From contig NZ_UPHT01000133.1 of NCBI RefSeq assembly GCF_900566085.1, positions 1 through 64,000 of the forward strand: 64,000 nt of DNA, written 5' to 3'. Positions within the stretch are counted from its first letter, which is position 1. Every line of letters starts with the position of its first letter. Below, one piece after another: positions 17,233-26,096 of this stretch. Source of the DNA: Mycobacterium attenuatum. GTDB lineage: Bacteria; Actinomycetota; Actinomycetes; Mycobacteriales; Mycobacteriaceae. Both the position numbers and the translations under genes were made by a program. The notes beneath the pieces are model-generated. The model had not been told where the DNA came from and made no database searches. It saw only the letters and a program-made list of their open reading frames with translations.

Positions 17233-18318
17233 CTATACCCAGTCCTGCAGCACCGCTTCGACGTTGGTCACCGGAGCCGTCGGTGGCCGCGGTTCCTCTG
17301 GCACGGTGCGCGAGAAGCGTGGCGCCGGCATGGGCTGTGGGCCGCCGTTGACCTCGTAGAAGGTGTTCCGTTCGGCGATGTGCGGCTCGCTGTGCACCTC
17401 GCCGAACGCCAGCACCGGCGTCACGCAGGCATCGGAATCGGCGAACACCTTGGCCCAATGGTCGCGGTCGTGCCGGCCGAACGCATCGGTCAGCACCGCA
17501 CGCAGTTCGGGCCAGCGGGTCACGTCGTTCTGCGCGGGCAAGTCGGCCGCGTCTAGGCCCAGCCCCGCCAGCATGGCGGCATAGAACTGCGGCTCGATGG
17601 CGCCCACGGCGACATAGCGGCCGTCGGCGCACTCGTAGGTGTCGTAGTAGGGCGCGCCGCCGTCGAGCATGTTGGTGCCGCGCACGTCAGTCCACATACC
17701 GGTGGCGCGCATCGCCCACATCATCTGCACCAGCACGCTGGAGCCGTCGATCATCGCCGCGTCGATGACCTGCCCCTTGCCGGAGTTCTGGCGCTCCCAC
17801 AGCGCCGCCAGGATGCCGACGAGCAGAAACATCGAGCCGCCGCCGAAATCGCCGACCAGATTCAGCGGCGGCACCGGCCGCCCGTTGACCCGGCCGATGG
17901 CATGCAGGATGCCGTTCAGCGAGATGTAGTTGATGTCGTGACCGGCCTGCTGGCTGCGCGGCCCCGCCTGACCCCAGCCGGTCATGCGGGCGTAGACGAG
18001 CCGGTCGTTGACTGCTGCGCAGTCCTCAGGACCAAGGCCCAGCCGCTCGGTGACGCCGGGACGGTAGCCCTCGATCAGCACGTCGGCCTTGGCGACGAGT
18101 TTGAGGACGAGCTCACGCCCCTGCTCGGACTTGAGGTCAGCGGTGACGATGCGACGGTTACGCAGCATCGCGTCTTTCGCGACACCTCCCGAACCCGCTG
18201 CGGGACGATCGATACGCACCACGTCGGCTCCGAGATCGCCCAGGATCATCGCGGCGTGCGGGCCAGGCCCGATCCCCGCCAGCTCGACAACGCGCAACCC
18301 ATGTAGCGGTCCTGCCAT
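17233..18318 (-). CDS. mcr: Alpha-methylacyl-CoA racemase
   Basis: This 361-residue family III CoA-transferase-fold enzyme epimerises 2-methylacyl-CoA (R to S), needed before beta-oxidation of sterol side chains and methyl-branched fatty acids. Known catalytic residues of M. tuberculosis MCR can be matched: His-Asp in AGHDINYISLNG, Asp in VGDFGGGSM and Glu in GAIEPQFY. The open frame continues far upstream, but the ATG at 18318 gives MAGPLHGLRVVEL, the standard family start. It is divergent from the ECH gene and upstream of the Rv1144-like SDR, as in H37Rv (Rv1143). Confidence 0.9.
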   Translation of the reverse strand: MAGPLHGLRVVELAGIGPGPHAAMILGDLGADVVRIDRPAAGSGGVAKDAMLRNRRIVTADLKSEQGRELVLKLVAKADVLIEGYRPGVTERLGLGPEDCAAVNDRLVYARMTGWGQAGPRSQQAGHDINYISLNGILHAIGRVNGRPVPPLNLVGDFGGGSMFLLVGILAALWERQNSGKGQVIDAAMIDGSSVLVQMMWAMRATGMWTDVRGTNMLDGGAPYYDTYECADGRYVAVGAIEPQFYAAMLAGLGLDAADLPAQNDVTRWPELRAVLTDAFGRHDRDHWAKVFADSDACVTPVLAFGEVHSEPHIAERNTFYEVNGGPQPMPAPRFSRTVPEEPRPPTAPVTNVEAVLQDWV

Positions 18319-18409
18319 CGATGTACCGACCTTTCGTCCGCGGTGACGTCGTTCGCATCTTTGCAGCCGCCGCCCACGACCCTGCATCCGGTCACCTAAG
18401 GTGAGGCCC

Positions 18410-19219
18410 ATGCCGGGGCAGGACGGGATCGACAGCCTGACGCCGGTCGCTGGACTTGACGTCACGCTGACCGACGGTGTGCTGTCGGTGACCATCGACC
18501 GGCCGGCGACGCTGAATTCGCTGACGGCGGGGGTGCTGGCGGGCATCGCCGATGCGATGGAGCGCGCGGCCACCGATCCGCGGGTCCGGGTGGTGCGCCT
18601 CGGCGGAACGGGTCGGGGCTTTTGCTCCGGGGCCGGGATGAGCGCCGAGGATGTGGTTCGCGGCCAGTCCCGCACCGAAACCATCGCGGAGATCAACCGG
18701 ACGATCCGGGCCATCACGACGCTGCCGCGTCCGGTGGTCGCCGTGGTACAGGGTCCGGCCGCCGGGGTCGGGGTTTCGCTTGCCCTGGCAAGTGACCTGG
18801 TATTGGCTTCCGACGAAGCATTTTTCATGCTGGCGTTCACCAAGATCGGCTTGATGCCCGATGGCGGAGCGTCGGCGTTGGTGGCCGCCGCGGTTGGCCG
18901 CGTCCGCGCGATGCGGATGGCCCTACTGCCGGAGCGATTGCCGGCCGCAGAGGCGCTGTCGTGGGGCCTGGTCAGCGCGGTCTACCCGGCAGAGGATTTC
19001 GAAAACCAAGTGGGACAGGTTATTTCGAGGTTGCTGGCGGGTCCGGCGGTCGCGTTCGCCAAGACCAAGGATGCGATCAACGCGGCCACGCTCACCGAGC
19101 TGGACCACGCTCTGGAACGGGAATTCTCGGGCCAGGCGGTCTTGTTGCGATCGCACGACTTCGCCGAGGGCGCAAGGGCATTCCAGCAGCGCCGGACACC
19201 GACGTTCACCGACTCCTGA
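18410..19219 (+). CDS. Enoyl-CoA hydratase/isomerase (EchA family, Rv1141c/Rv1142c-like)
   Basis: This 269-residue crotonase-fold protein has the first oxyanion segment GTGRGFCSGAGMS and the second PAAGVGVSLALASDLVLAS. At the usual catalytic-base position it reads AFTKIGLMPDGG, so a hydratase Glu is replaced by Ile/Gly context while DGG is kept; an isomerase-like activity is possible. H37Rv has two tandem homologs (echA10 and echA11) here, while only one is present in this window. The ATG at 18410 is preferred over the GTG nine bases earlier, with AAGGTGAGG just upstream. Confidence 0.82.
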   Translation: MPGQDGIDSLTPVAGLDVTLTDGVLSVTIDRPATLNSLTAGVLAGIADAMERAATDPRVRVVRLGGTGRGFCSGAGMSAEDVVRGQSRTETIAEINRTIRAITTLPRPVVAVVQGPAAGVGVSLALASDLVLASDEAFFMLAFTKIGLMPDGGASALVAAAVGRVRAMRMALLPERLPAAEALSWGLVSAVYPAEDFENQVGQVISRLLAGPAVAFAKTKDAINAATLTELDHALEREFSGQAVLLRSHDFAEGARAFQQRRTPTFTDS

Positions 19220-19335
19220 TTGCCCGCAGGTTGAGCCGTCCGGGCGGCGTCTCAAGTCCGGGCGAAATGGGGCAATCCTTACCGGCGTCGGGTCCGAATA
19301 ACGTTGGACAACGTCAAAGACCCCCGGAGATCCCA

Positions 19336-20718
19336 TTGTCAGCTGGACAGGTCAACTGCCTCGTTACCGGAGCGACCGGCTATATCGGTGCCCGACTGGT
19401 GCCGCTCCTGCTGGACGAAGGCCATCGCGTTCGCGCCCTGGCCCGCGACCCGAACAAGCTGGCAGACGCGCCATGGCGGGAGCGGGCCGAGCTGGCCCGA
19501 GGCGACCTCGGTGACGTCGATTCGCTCATCACCGCTTTCAACGGCATCGACGTGCTGTATTACCTGGTTCATTCGATGGGCACCGCCACGGACTTCGCCG
19601 CCGAGGAAGCCCGGGCCGTGCGCAACGTCGTGACGGCAGCGCGACATGCCGGAGTGCGACGCCTGGTGTACCTCGGCGGGCTGCACCCCGAAGGCCGCAA
19701 ACTCTCACCCCACCTCGAGTCGCGCCGGGCGGTGGGTGAGGCGCTGATCGAATCGGGTATCGAGACGCTGATATTGCAAGCCGCCGTGGTGGTCGGATCG
19801 GGATCGGCGTCGTTCGAGATGATCAGGCACCTCACCGACCGGTTGCCGGTGATGACGACGCCGAAATGGGTGCACAACCGCATCCAGCCGATTGCCGTTC
19901 ACGACGCGCTGTATTACCTGGTCGCCGCGGCTACGGTGGCGCTGCCGTGTTCTCGGACATGGGACATCGGCGGCCCAGATGTCTTGGAGTACGGCGACAT
20001 GATGCGGATATACGCCGAGGTAGCCGGACTGCACCAGCGCCGGTTGGTGGTCCTTCCGTTTCTGACACCGAGGATTGCCAGCCTGTGGGTCGGCACCGTG
20101 ACGCCGATCCCGTCGGGTCTGGCGCGGCCCCTGATCGAGTCGCTGGAATGCGATGCGGTGATGCGCAACTCGGATATCGACGCCATTGTCGCGCCACCGC
20201 CGGGTGGTCTGACCGGTTATCGCCAGGCGGTTGAGTTGGCGCTCGAGCGCGCGGCCCGGGGACGGCCGGCCGCGACCTGGGACTCGCTGCATTGCGAGCC
20301 CGCCGACTTGCTGCCCAGCGATCCGAAGTGGGCCGGCGAAGTCGTCTACAGCGATGTCCGCACTGCCGCGACCACCGCCGCGCCCGAGGACATCTGGACG
20401 TCGGCTCAAGACGCCGTCAACGGCAGCCGGTGGTACTCGTTCATCTTGGCGCCAGGGCGGCGTCGCTCGGGGCGGCGATGGAGCCCGGCAGACCGCAAAC
20501 CGACCACACTGCAGTTAGCCGCCGCCAACCGGTTGCCCGGGCCAGCGTGGCTGGAAATCACCGTCACGCCCGGAGGAACCGACTGCAGCAGGTACACGCA
20601 GCGGGCGATTGTCTATCCCCGCGGCGTGCCCGGCCGGCTGTACTGGGCGATGCTGCGGCCCCTCTACACCGCCGCACTGCGCGCGCTGGCACATGACGTC
20701 ATCGCGTCGGCCGGATAG
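19336..20718 (+). CDS. NAD(P)-binding epimerase-like protein with DUF2867 domain
   Basis: About 460 residues. The N-terminal atypical SDR Rossmann fold begins CLVTGATGYIGARLVPLLL (residues 8-26) with YYLVHSMG and VYLGGLHP loops, and extends to about residue 290. The C-terminal part (from about 330, ESGSRWYSF-like segment, TTLQLAAANRLPGPAWLEI, GRLYWAMLRPLY) matches the DUF2867 domain. A TTG start is chosen because CGGAGA lies just upstream and the Rossmann strand begins immediately. A shorter paralog without DUF2867 lies 720 bases downstream on the opposite strand. Substrate unknown. Confidence 0.75.
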   Translation: MSAGQVNCLVTGATGYIGARLVPLLLDEGHRVRALARDPNKLADAPWRERAELARGDLGDVDSLITAFNGIDVLYYLVHSMGTATDFAAEEARAVRNVVTAARHAGVRRLVYLGGLHPEGRKLSPHLESRRAVGEALIESGIETLILQAAVVVGSGSASFEMIRHLTDRLPVMTTPKWVHNRIQPIAVHDALYYLVAAATVALPCSRTWDIGGPDVLEYGDMMRIYAEVAGLHQRRLVVLPFLTPRIASLWVGTVTPIPSGLARPLIESLECDAVMRNSDIDAIVAPPPGGLTGYRQAVELALERAARGRPAATWDSLHCEPADLLPSDPKWAGEVVYSDVRTAATTAAPEDIWTSAQDAVNGSRWYSFILAPGRRRSGRRWSPADRKPTTLQLAAANRLPGPAWLEITVTPGGTDCSRYTQRAIVYPRGVPGRLYWAMLRPLYTAALRALAHDVIASAG

Positions 20719-20722
20719 CCGA

Positions 20723-21439
20723 TCAGACGCCGAACAACGGCGGCAACGCAAGCACCATGATCAGACCCCACACCGCGTGCGTCAGAATCGGCGCAAGCAC
20801 ACCGCCGGTGAAACGCCGCTCCCACGCACACACCGTTCCCAGGATGACCGCTGCGAATCCCAGCATCGGGTTGCCGGTGGCCATGATGGCCGCGACGTAC
20901 ACCACCGTGGAGATCAGTACCGGATAGAAGCGGCCCAGCGCGGTGTACAGCGCGCCGCGGAAGAACATCTCCTCGGCGACACCGTTGATCAAGGTGATCA
21001 GCACAACGAGCACCGATCCGTGCTCGGCGAATCTCAAGACGCGGGCAATCAGATCCGACACGGCCGGGATTTCCCTGGTGACCAAGCCGCCCAGAATAAA
21101 CACGCCACCGAGGACCAGGCCCACCGTGGTGCCGGTGATCACCGGACGCTGGTTGCGTCCCCGCCAACAGATACCGCCGAGATGCAATGGTCCGGACGCC
21201 AGCGCCCCGACAGCCCAGATCACGGCCAGGCCCAGCGTCAGCCAGTGGAACGTCGACTCCCCGGGCCGGCGACTCATCGACAGCCCCAGCACCGCCGCGC
21301 CGATCAGCAACACGACGCCGACCACGATGCGTCGCCGCAGCACTATCGCGGGCGGCTCATGATGCGGCACCGCGACATTGGTCATCGCACGGCGAAGATC
21401 CTGGATCGCTCGGGGGCGCGGCGTGGCGGATTGGCTCAT
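20723..21439 (-). CDS. CPBP-family (Rce1-like) intramembrane metalloprotease
   Basis: This 238-residue multi-pass protein has the CPBP signature: EEMFFR (Glu156-Glu157 to Arg161) in one helix and HAVWG in a late helix, with a probable third motif in FAAVILGTVCAWERR. In other organisms these proteases process prenylated proteins or give bacteriocin immunity. Its start overlaps the stop of the SDR paralog by four bases (ATGA), so it is the second gene of that unit. It is convergent with the DUF2867 protein, with stops only five bases apart. Confidence 0.85.
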   Translation of the reverse strand: MSQSATPRPRAIQDLRRAMTNVAVPHHEPPAIVLRRRIVVGVVLLIGAAVLGLSMSRRPGESTFHWLTLGLAVIWAVGALASGPLHLGGICWRGRNQRPVITGTTVGLVLGGVFILGGLVTREIPAVSDLIARVLRFAEHGSVLVVLITLINGVAEEMFFRGALYTALGRFYPVLISTVVYVAAIMATGNPMLGFAAVILGTVCAWERRFTGGVLAPILTHAVWGLIMVLALPPLFGV

Positions 21440-22596
21440 GCGGGCAGAACTTTCGGAGTCAGGGCGATGAGGATGTCCAGACTAGTTCGCAATGCCCCGG
21501 CGAGTGGGCCGGGGACGATGTTCAGCAGCTTCAGCGTGGGTCGCGCGATGGGTGGCGTCACCGCGCGGGCGAGCCGCCGGATGCGCAGCGCGTCCCCACC
21601 GGCCCAGGAGGGATCGGAATCCGCGAGGTGATGGGGATCGGCCAGGGCGTTGACCGGAGCTGCCGGAGTATGCGGGTCGTCCGCCAAGGCCAGCGCGATG
21701 GCGTCCTTGACGCCGAGCAACCCGCCGGGCGGATCGGGCACCCGGTCTCGCAGGCCGCTCGCGGAGGCCCGCATCGGATGATCCAGTGATTCGACCAGGC
21801 CCGCGGCCAGGCGCTGCGGAACGGGCAGCGCGGCCGCCGTGATGCGCGACGCTATCGCGGTGTCGAGCGTGTTACCCACGGGAACCGCGGCGTGCCATCG
21901 GCCGCAGATGCGGGCGTAGGCCGCGAGCAGCCGCCGGTAGGACGTGGTGTCGGGGCCGCAAATGTCGTATGCGCCCGCCGGCACCCGGTCGGAGTCGGCG
22001 GCGGCCACCAGATAATGCAGCACGTCGCGAACCGAGATCGGATCGATCGGATTGTCCATCCAGTTCGGCATGGGCATGACCGGGAACCGATCTCCCACAT
22101 AGCGCAACATCTCGAACGAGGTCGAACCCGCGCCGATGATGATCGCCGCGCCAAGCCACACCAGTTCCGGGCCGTGCTCGACGGTCAGGGCCGCCGCCAC
22201 CTCGGCCCTGCTGGTCAGGTGCTGGGACAGCGCCTCGTCTTCGGGGGCGTCGGGCACGAAGCCACCCAAATAGACGATGCGCTGCACTCCGGCAGCGCGG
22301 GCGGCGACGGCCACGTTGGCGGCCGCGGCGTTGTCGCTGTTCCGGAATCCGGGTTGACCGATCCCGTGGACCAGGTAGTAGACGACGTCGATGTGACCCG
22401 CGACGTCCATCGCGGCCCGCGCCGACGCGGGGTCCGAGGCGTCGAGCAACACCGGTGTCACGTCGTCGAACCAGCCCAGCCGCTGGAGGCGAGCCAGGTT
22501 CCGGCTGGCGGCGACGACGTGGTGACCGTTCTCTAGCAGCGCCGTGACCAGACGCGACCCGACATAGCCGGTGGCGCCGGTGACCAGAATCCGCAT
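21436..22596 (-). CDS. NAD(P)-dependent epimerase/dehydratase-like protein (atypical SDR)
   Basis: This 386-residue protein starts MRILVTGATGYVGSRLV and shares YYLVHGIG and VYLGGFVP with the 19336-20718 product, so the two are paralogs. It lacks the DUF2867 domain and instead ends in a hydrophobic tail (LAGALRTSLDILIALTPKVLP). Cofactor binding is clear; the active-site Tyr/Lys of classical SDRs is not, so activity is uncertain. It is the first gene of a unit with the CPBP protease and divergent from the type III PKS gene (38 bases to the nearest possible start), suggesting shared control. Confidence 0.8.
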   Translation of the reverse strand: MRILVTGATGYVGSRLVTALLENGHHVVAASRNLARLQRLGWFDDVTPVLLDASDPASARAAMDVAGHIDVVYYLVHGIGQPGFRNSDNAAAANVAVAARAAGVQRIVYLGGFVPDAPEDEALSQHLTSRAEVAAALTVEHGPELVWLGAAIIIGAGSTSFEMLRYVGDRFPVMPMPNWMDNPIDPISVRDVLHYLVAAADSDRVPAGAYDICGPDTTSYRRLLAAYARICGRWHAAVPVGNTLDTAIASRITAAALPVPQRLAAGLVESLDHPMRASASGLRDRVPDPPGGLLGVKDAIALALADDPHTPAAPVNALADPHHLADSDPSWAGGDALRIRRLARAVTPPIARPTLKLLNIVPGPLAGALRTSLDILIALTPKVLPA

Positions 22597-22681
22597 ACAT
22601 CCAAGCTAGCCGCACGACGGCTAATGGCAGGCGATGGCACCGGAGGTGAACCGATCCGGCGGGCCGGACGTGACTCCCCAC

Positions 22682-23782
22682 ATGAATACATTCACAGGGG
22701 GTAGGCCGGTGCGCTTCGCTGCGCAGGCCAGTTCGGCTTTGACGACGAGTCCGCACGTGGCGGGCGTGGCGGTGACGTTCCCGCCGCACCGCTATAGCCA
22801 GGAAGAAACCATCGGAGCGTTGACGACCTTTGCCGGCCCGGAGTTTCGCCGGTTCGCCAACAGCAGCGGGGTCACGGCCCGCCACACCGCACTGCCGCTA
22901 TCGCGCTACGGCAATTTGAGCGGTTTCACCGAAGCGAACGACGCCTGGGTCGACGTCGCCCTCGACTTGGGTGAGCAGGCCCTTCTGACGGCGCTCGACG
23001 AAGCCAGGGTCAAGCCCTCGGACGTCGATGTCATTTTTTCGACGACGGTGACGGGGTTGACCGTGCCGAGCCTGGAAGCGCGCCTGGCCGCCCGAGTGGG
23101 TCTGCGCCAGGACGTCAAACGTATTCCGCTGTTCGGGTTGGGCTGCGCCGCCGGCGCCGCCGGAGTGGCGCGGGTACACGACTACCTGCGTGGCTTCCCC
23201 AACCAGGTCGCCGCGCTACTGGCGGTGGAACTGTGCTCGCTGACCGTTCAGCGCGACGACCACTCGGTGGCCAATCTCGTCGCGTCCAGCCTGTTCGGTG
23301 ACGGCGCCGGGGCACTCGTCGCAACCGGGGCACAGCTGGGGTCAGCCGGACCAAGGCTGCTGGCCAGCCGCAGCCGGACCTACCCCGACACCGAGGACGT
23401 GCTGGGCTGGGAGATCGGCAGTGACGGTTTCCGGATCGTCTTGTCCGTCGAGGTGGCGACCGTCGTGGAGAAATACGTCGGCGACGATATCCGCACTTTC
23501 CTGGGCGACCACGGGCTGACCACCGCGGACGTGTCGACGTGGATCCTGCATGCGGCCGGACCCAGGGTCATCGACGCCGTCGAAAATGCGCTCGAGCTGC
23601 CCGGTGACGCACTGGATCGCACCCGAGAATCATTGCGGGACAACGGCAACCTGTCATCGGTGTCTGTGCTGGATGTGCTTCGGACCACCATGGCCGATCC
23701 GCCGCCGCCGCCGGGATCGTTTGGGATCATGATCGCCATGGGCCCGGGTTTTTCTTCCGAATTCGTTCTGCTGGGCTGGTAG
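22682..23782 (+). CDS. Type III polyketide synthase (chalcone synthase-like)
   Basis: About 366 residues from this ATG, 382 from an alternative at 22634. The thiolase-fold catalytic triad is visible: Cys in FGLGCAAGAAG (Cys155 from this start, Cys171 from the longer one), His in WILHAAGPRVI and Asn in DNGNLSSVSVL. GPGFSSEFVLLGW is the C-terminal family signature. Such enzymes condense long acyl-CoA starters with malonyl-CoA into alkylresorcinols or pyrones. The stop is three bases before an ICMT-type methyltransferase gene, followed by a FAD hydroxylase: the srsA-srsB-srsC order of Streptomyces griseus phenolic-lipid synthesis. Confidence 0.88.
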   Translation: MNTFTGGRPVRFAAQASSALTTSPHVAGVAVTFPPHRYSQEETIGALTTFAGPEFRRFANSSGVTARHTALPLSRYGNLSGFTEANDAWVDVALDLGEQALLTALDEARVKPSDVDVIFSTTVTGLTVPSLEARLAARVGLRQDVKRIPLFGLGCAAGAAGVARVHDYLRGFPNQVAALLAVELCSLTVQRDDHSVANLVASSLFGDGAGALVATGAQLGSAGPRLLASRSRTYPDTEDVLGWEIGSDGFRIVLSVEVATVVEKYVGDDIRTFLGDHGLTTADVSTWILHAAGPRVIDAVENALELPGDALDRTRESLRDNGNLSSVSVLDVLRTTMADPPPPPGSFGIMIAMGPGFSSEFVLLGW

Positions 23783-23785
23783 GCC

Positions 23786-24307
23786 ATGTATTACCTGCTG
23801 GTCCTGGCCGTCGGCGTGGAACGGGTGGCGGAGTTGATCGTCGCCAGGCGCAATGCGCGCTGGTCTTTCGCGCAGGGCGGCAAGGAGTTCGGCCGTCCGC
23901 ATTACGTCGTGATGGTCATTCTGCACACCGCGCTGCTGCTCGGCTGCTTGATCGAACCCTGGGCGCTGCACCGGCCATTCCTTCCCTGGCTGGGCTGGCC
24001 GATGGTGGGCGTGCTGCTGCTCAGCCAGGGGCTGCGCTGGTGGTGCGTCAAGTCGCTGGGACGGCGCTGGAACACCCGGGTCATCGTGTTGCCGCACGAG
24101 CCGTTGGTGCGACGCGGGCCCTACCGGCTGATGCATCACCCCAACTATGTTGCAGTCGTGGCCGAGGGGTTTGCGCTGCCGATGGTGCACACCGCATGGG
24201 TGACCGCGCTCGCCTTCACCGTGGCCAACGCCATGTTGTTGACGGTGCGCCTGCGAGTGGAGAACTCCGTGTTGGGTTATTCATGTCCTACGACACCGAC
24301 CTGCTGA
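23786..24307 (+). CDS. Isoprenylcysteine carboxyl methyltransferase-family protein (SrsB-like; Rv1139c-like)
   Basis: This 173-residue membrane protein has four or five hydrophobic segments and the ICMT signature near residues 110-130: RRGPYRLMHHPNYVAVVAEG. In the phenolic-lipid pathway of Streptomyces the equivalent protein O-methylates the alkylresorcinol ring. The start follows the type III PKS stop by three bases, and the 3' end overlaps the FAD enzyme start by 25 bases, giving a tightly packed operon. The cofactor is presumably SAM; the substrate is inferred from context only. Confidence 0.82.
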   Translation: MYYLLVLAVGVERVAELIVARRNARWSFAQGGKEFGRPHYVVMVILHTALLLGCLIEPWALHRPFLPWLGWPMVGVLLLSQGLRWWCVKSLGRRWNTRVIVLPHEPLVRRGPYRLMHHPNYVAVVAEGFALPMVHTAWVTALAFTVANAMLLTVRLRVENSVLGYSCPTTPTC

Positions 24308-25296
24308 TCGTCGGCGGTGGCCCCGGCGGGCTCGCCACGGCATTGCACGCACGCAAGCACGGGCTTTCGGTGATCGTCGCCGATCCGCGGGAGAGCCCGA
24401 TCGACAAGGCCTGCGGAGAAGGGTTGATGCCAGGCGGCCTGGCCGAGCTCACCGCACTCGATGTCGACCCGGCCGGCATGCCGTTTCACGGCATCGCTTA
24501 CGTGAGCGAGCAGCGCCGCGCCGAGGCGCGGTTTCGCAGCGGCCCGGGCCGGGGCGTGCGGCGCACCACCCTGCACACGGCCCTGGCGGCGCGGGCTAAA
24601 GAGCAGGACACCGAATGGATTCGGACGCGAGTGACCAGTGTCGCGCAGGACGCCGATGGCGTGACGGCCGCAGGCGTGCGCGCGAAGTGGCTGGTGGCGG
24701 CCGATGGGCTGCATTCGACCGTCCGGCGCGCCATCGGCATCGCGGCCACGGCCGGAACGCCGCGGCGCTACGGGGTGCGCTGGCATTACCGGGTGCCGGT
24801 GTGGTCGGAGTTCGTCGAGGTGCACTGGTCGCGGTGGGGTGAGGCGTACGTGACGCCGGTGGAACCGGACCTGGTAGGCGTGGCCATCCTGTCCCGGCAG
24901 CGGCCCGAGCTCTCCTGGTTTCCCTGGCTTGCCCAGCATCTGCACGACGCCGAACCTGGACGTGCGCGCGGCTGTGGCCCGCTGCGCCAGGTGGTGTCCC
25001 GCCGGGTCTGTGGGCGGGTGCTGTTGGTGGGCGACGCAGCCGGCTACGAGGATGCCCTGACCGGCGAAGGCATCAGCCTGGCCGTCAAGCAGGCGGGCGC
25101 CGCGGTGCGGGCCATCGTCGACGGCGCACCGGCGTCATATGAGACCGCCTGGCATCGCGTTACCCGCAATTACCGGTGGCTGACCCGAGCCTTGGTGCTG
25201 GGCAGTACGCCGTACGCGACGCGGCGGGCCATCGTGCCGGCGGGTGAGCTGTTGCCTTCGGTGTTCGAGTGGGCGGTCAACACGCTGGCGCGCTAA
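24283..25296 (+). CDS. FAD-dependent oxidoreductase (SrsC-like hydroxylase; Rv1138c-like)
   Basis: This 337-residue flavoprotein has the dinucleotide motif LLIVGGGPGGLATALHARK (residues 7-25), an ACGEGLMPGG segment typical of geranylgeranyl-reductase/aromatic-hydroxylase families, and GDAAGYEDALTGEGISLA for FAD ribityl binding. With the PKS and methyltransferase, a role as ring hydroxylase of a phenolic lipid is the natural reading. The frame stays open upstream to 24040, but MSYDTDLLIVGGG at 24283 is the proper N terminus. It is convergent with the ECH gene, overlapping its stop by four bases. Confidence 0.85.
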   Translation: MSYDTDLLIVGGGPGGLATALHARKHGLSVIVADPRESPIDKACGEGLMPGGLAELTALDVDPAGMPFHGIAYVSEQRRAEARFRSGPGRGVRRTTLHTALAARAKEQDTEWIRTRVTSVAQDADGVTAAGVRAKWLVAADGLHSTVRRAIGIAATAGTPRRYGVRWHYRVPVWSEFVEVHWSRWGEAYVTPVEPDLVGVAILSRQRPELSWFPWLAQHLHDAEPGRARGCGPLRQVVSRRVCGRVLLVGDAAGYEDALTGEGISLAVKQAGAAVRAIVDGAPASYETAWHRVTRNYRWLTRALVLGSTPYATRRAIVPAGELLPSVFEWAVNTLAR

Positions 25297-26096
25297 CGCG
25301 CCTTCCAGACCGGCTCGCGCTTTTCGGCGAACGCCACGGGCCCTTCCCGGGCGTCCTCGGACCGGATCAGCGACTTCATCTCCCGCATGGTGCGCTCCCA
25401 GCCCACTTCCTCCTCAGCTATGACGCCGCCGTCGACCCCGTAGGCGATGCGCTTGCTGGCCTGCACGGACAACGGCGCGTTGCCGGTTACCCGGGCGGCC
25501 AGGCCCAGCGCACTGTCCAGCACCGAGCCCTGCGTGACAACCTCGTTGATCAGGCCCCAGCCATGAGCGTCGGAGGCCGTGATCGGCTCGCCGGTCAGCA
25601 GCAGCTCCATCGCCACCTTGCGGGGCAGCTGGTGCACGATCCGAAAGACACCGCCAGCAGCGGCGATCAGCCCGCGCTTGACCTCCGGCAAGCCGAACGT
25701 GGCCCGTTCGTGGGCCACCACCAGGTCGCTGGCCAGCGCCAACTCGGTGCCGCCGCCCAGCGCGGTGCCGTTGACCGCGGCGATGGTGGGCTTGTCGATG
25801 AAGTGGCGCACGTAACCGGCGAAGCCCCACTCGCCGTGGTCGGGGTGGTAGATGTTCTCGCGGCGGGCGATCGCCTTGAGGTCGGCGCCAGCGCAAAATG
25901 ATTTGTCGCCGGCGCCGGTGATCACCACTGCCCGTACCTCGGGATCATGCTGGGCTTCGTCGAGTGCATTGCCCACCCCGACGCTCACGGCGCTGTTGAT
26001 GGCATTGCGGGCTTCGGGCCGGTTGATCGTGATGACCATGACGTTGCCGCGGCGTTCGACCAGTACGGCCGGCGTAGCGCCGTCGGCTTCGGTCAC
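25293..26096 (-). CDS. Enoyl-CoA hydratase (full-length; Rv1136 is a remnant in H37Rv)
   Basis: This 267-residue crotonase has oxyanion segments GAGDKSFCAGADLKA and NGTALGGGTELALASDLVVA, and a catalytic Glu candidate in FGLPEVKRGLIAAAGG, so hydratase activity is likely. The GTG start at 26096 overlaps the thiolase stop (GTGA), coupling translation. The frame continues upstream inside the thiolase gene, but that part has no homology. H37Rv keeps only a short Rv1136 fragment, so this copy represents the undamaged state. Together with the thiolase it gives steps two and four of a beta-oxidation spiral. Confidence 0.88.
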   Translation of the reverse strand: MTEADGATPAVLVERRGNVMVITINRPEARNAINSAVSVGVGNALDEAQHDPEVRAVVITGAGDKSFCAGADLKAIARRENIYHPDHGEWGFAGYVRHFIDKPTIAAVNGTALGGGTELALASDLVVAHERATFGLPEVKRGLIAAAGGVFRIVHQLPRKVAMELLLTGEPITASDAHGWGLINEVVTQGSVLDSALGLAARVTGNAPLSVQASKRIAYGVDGGVIAEEEVGWERTMREMKSLIRSEDAREGPVAFAEKREPVWKAR

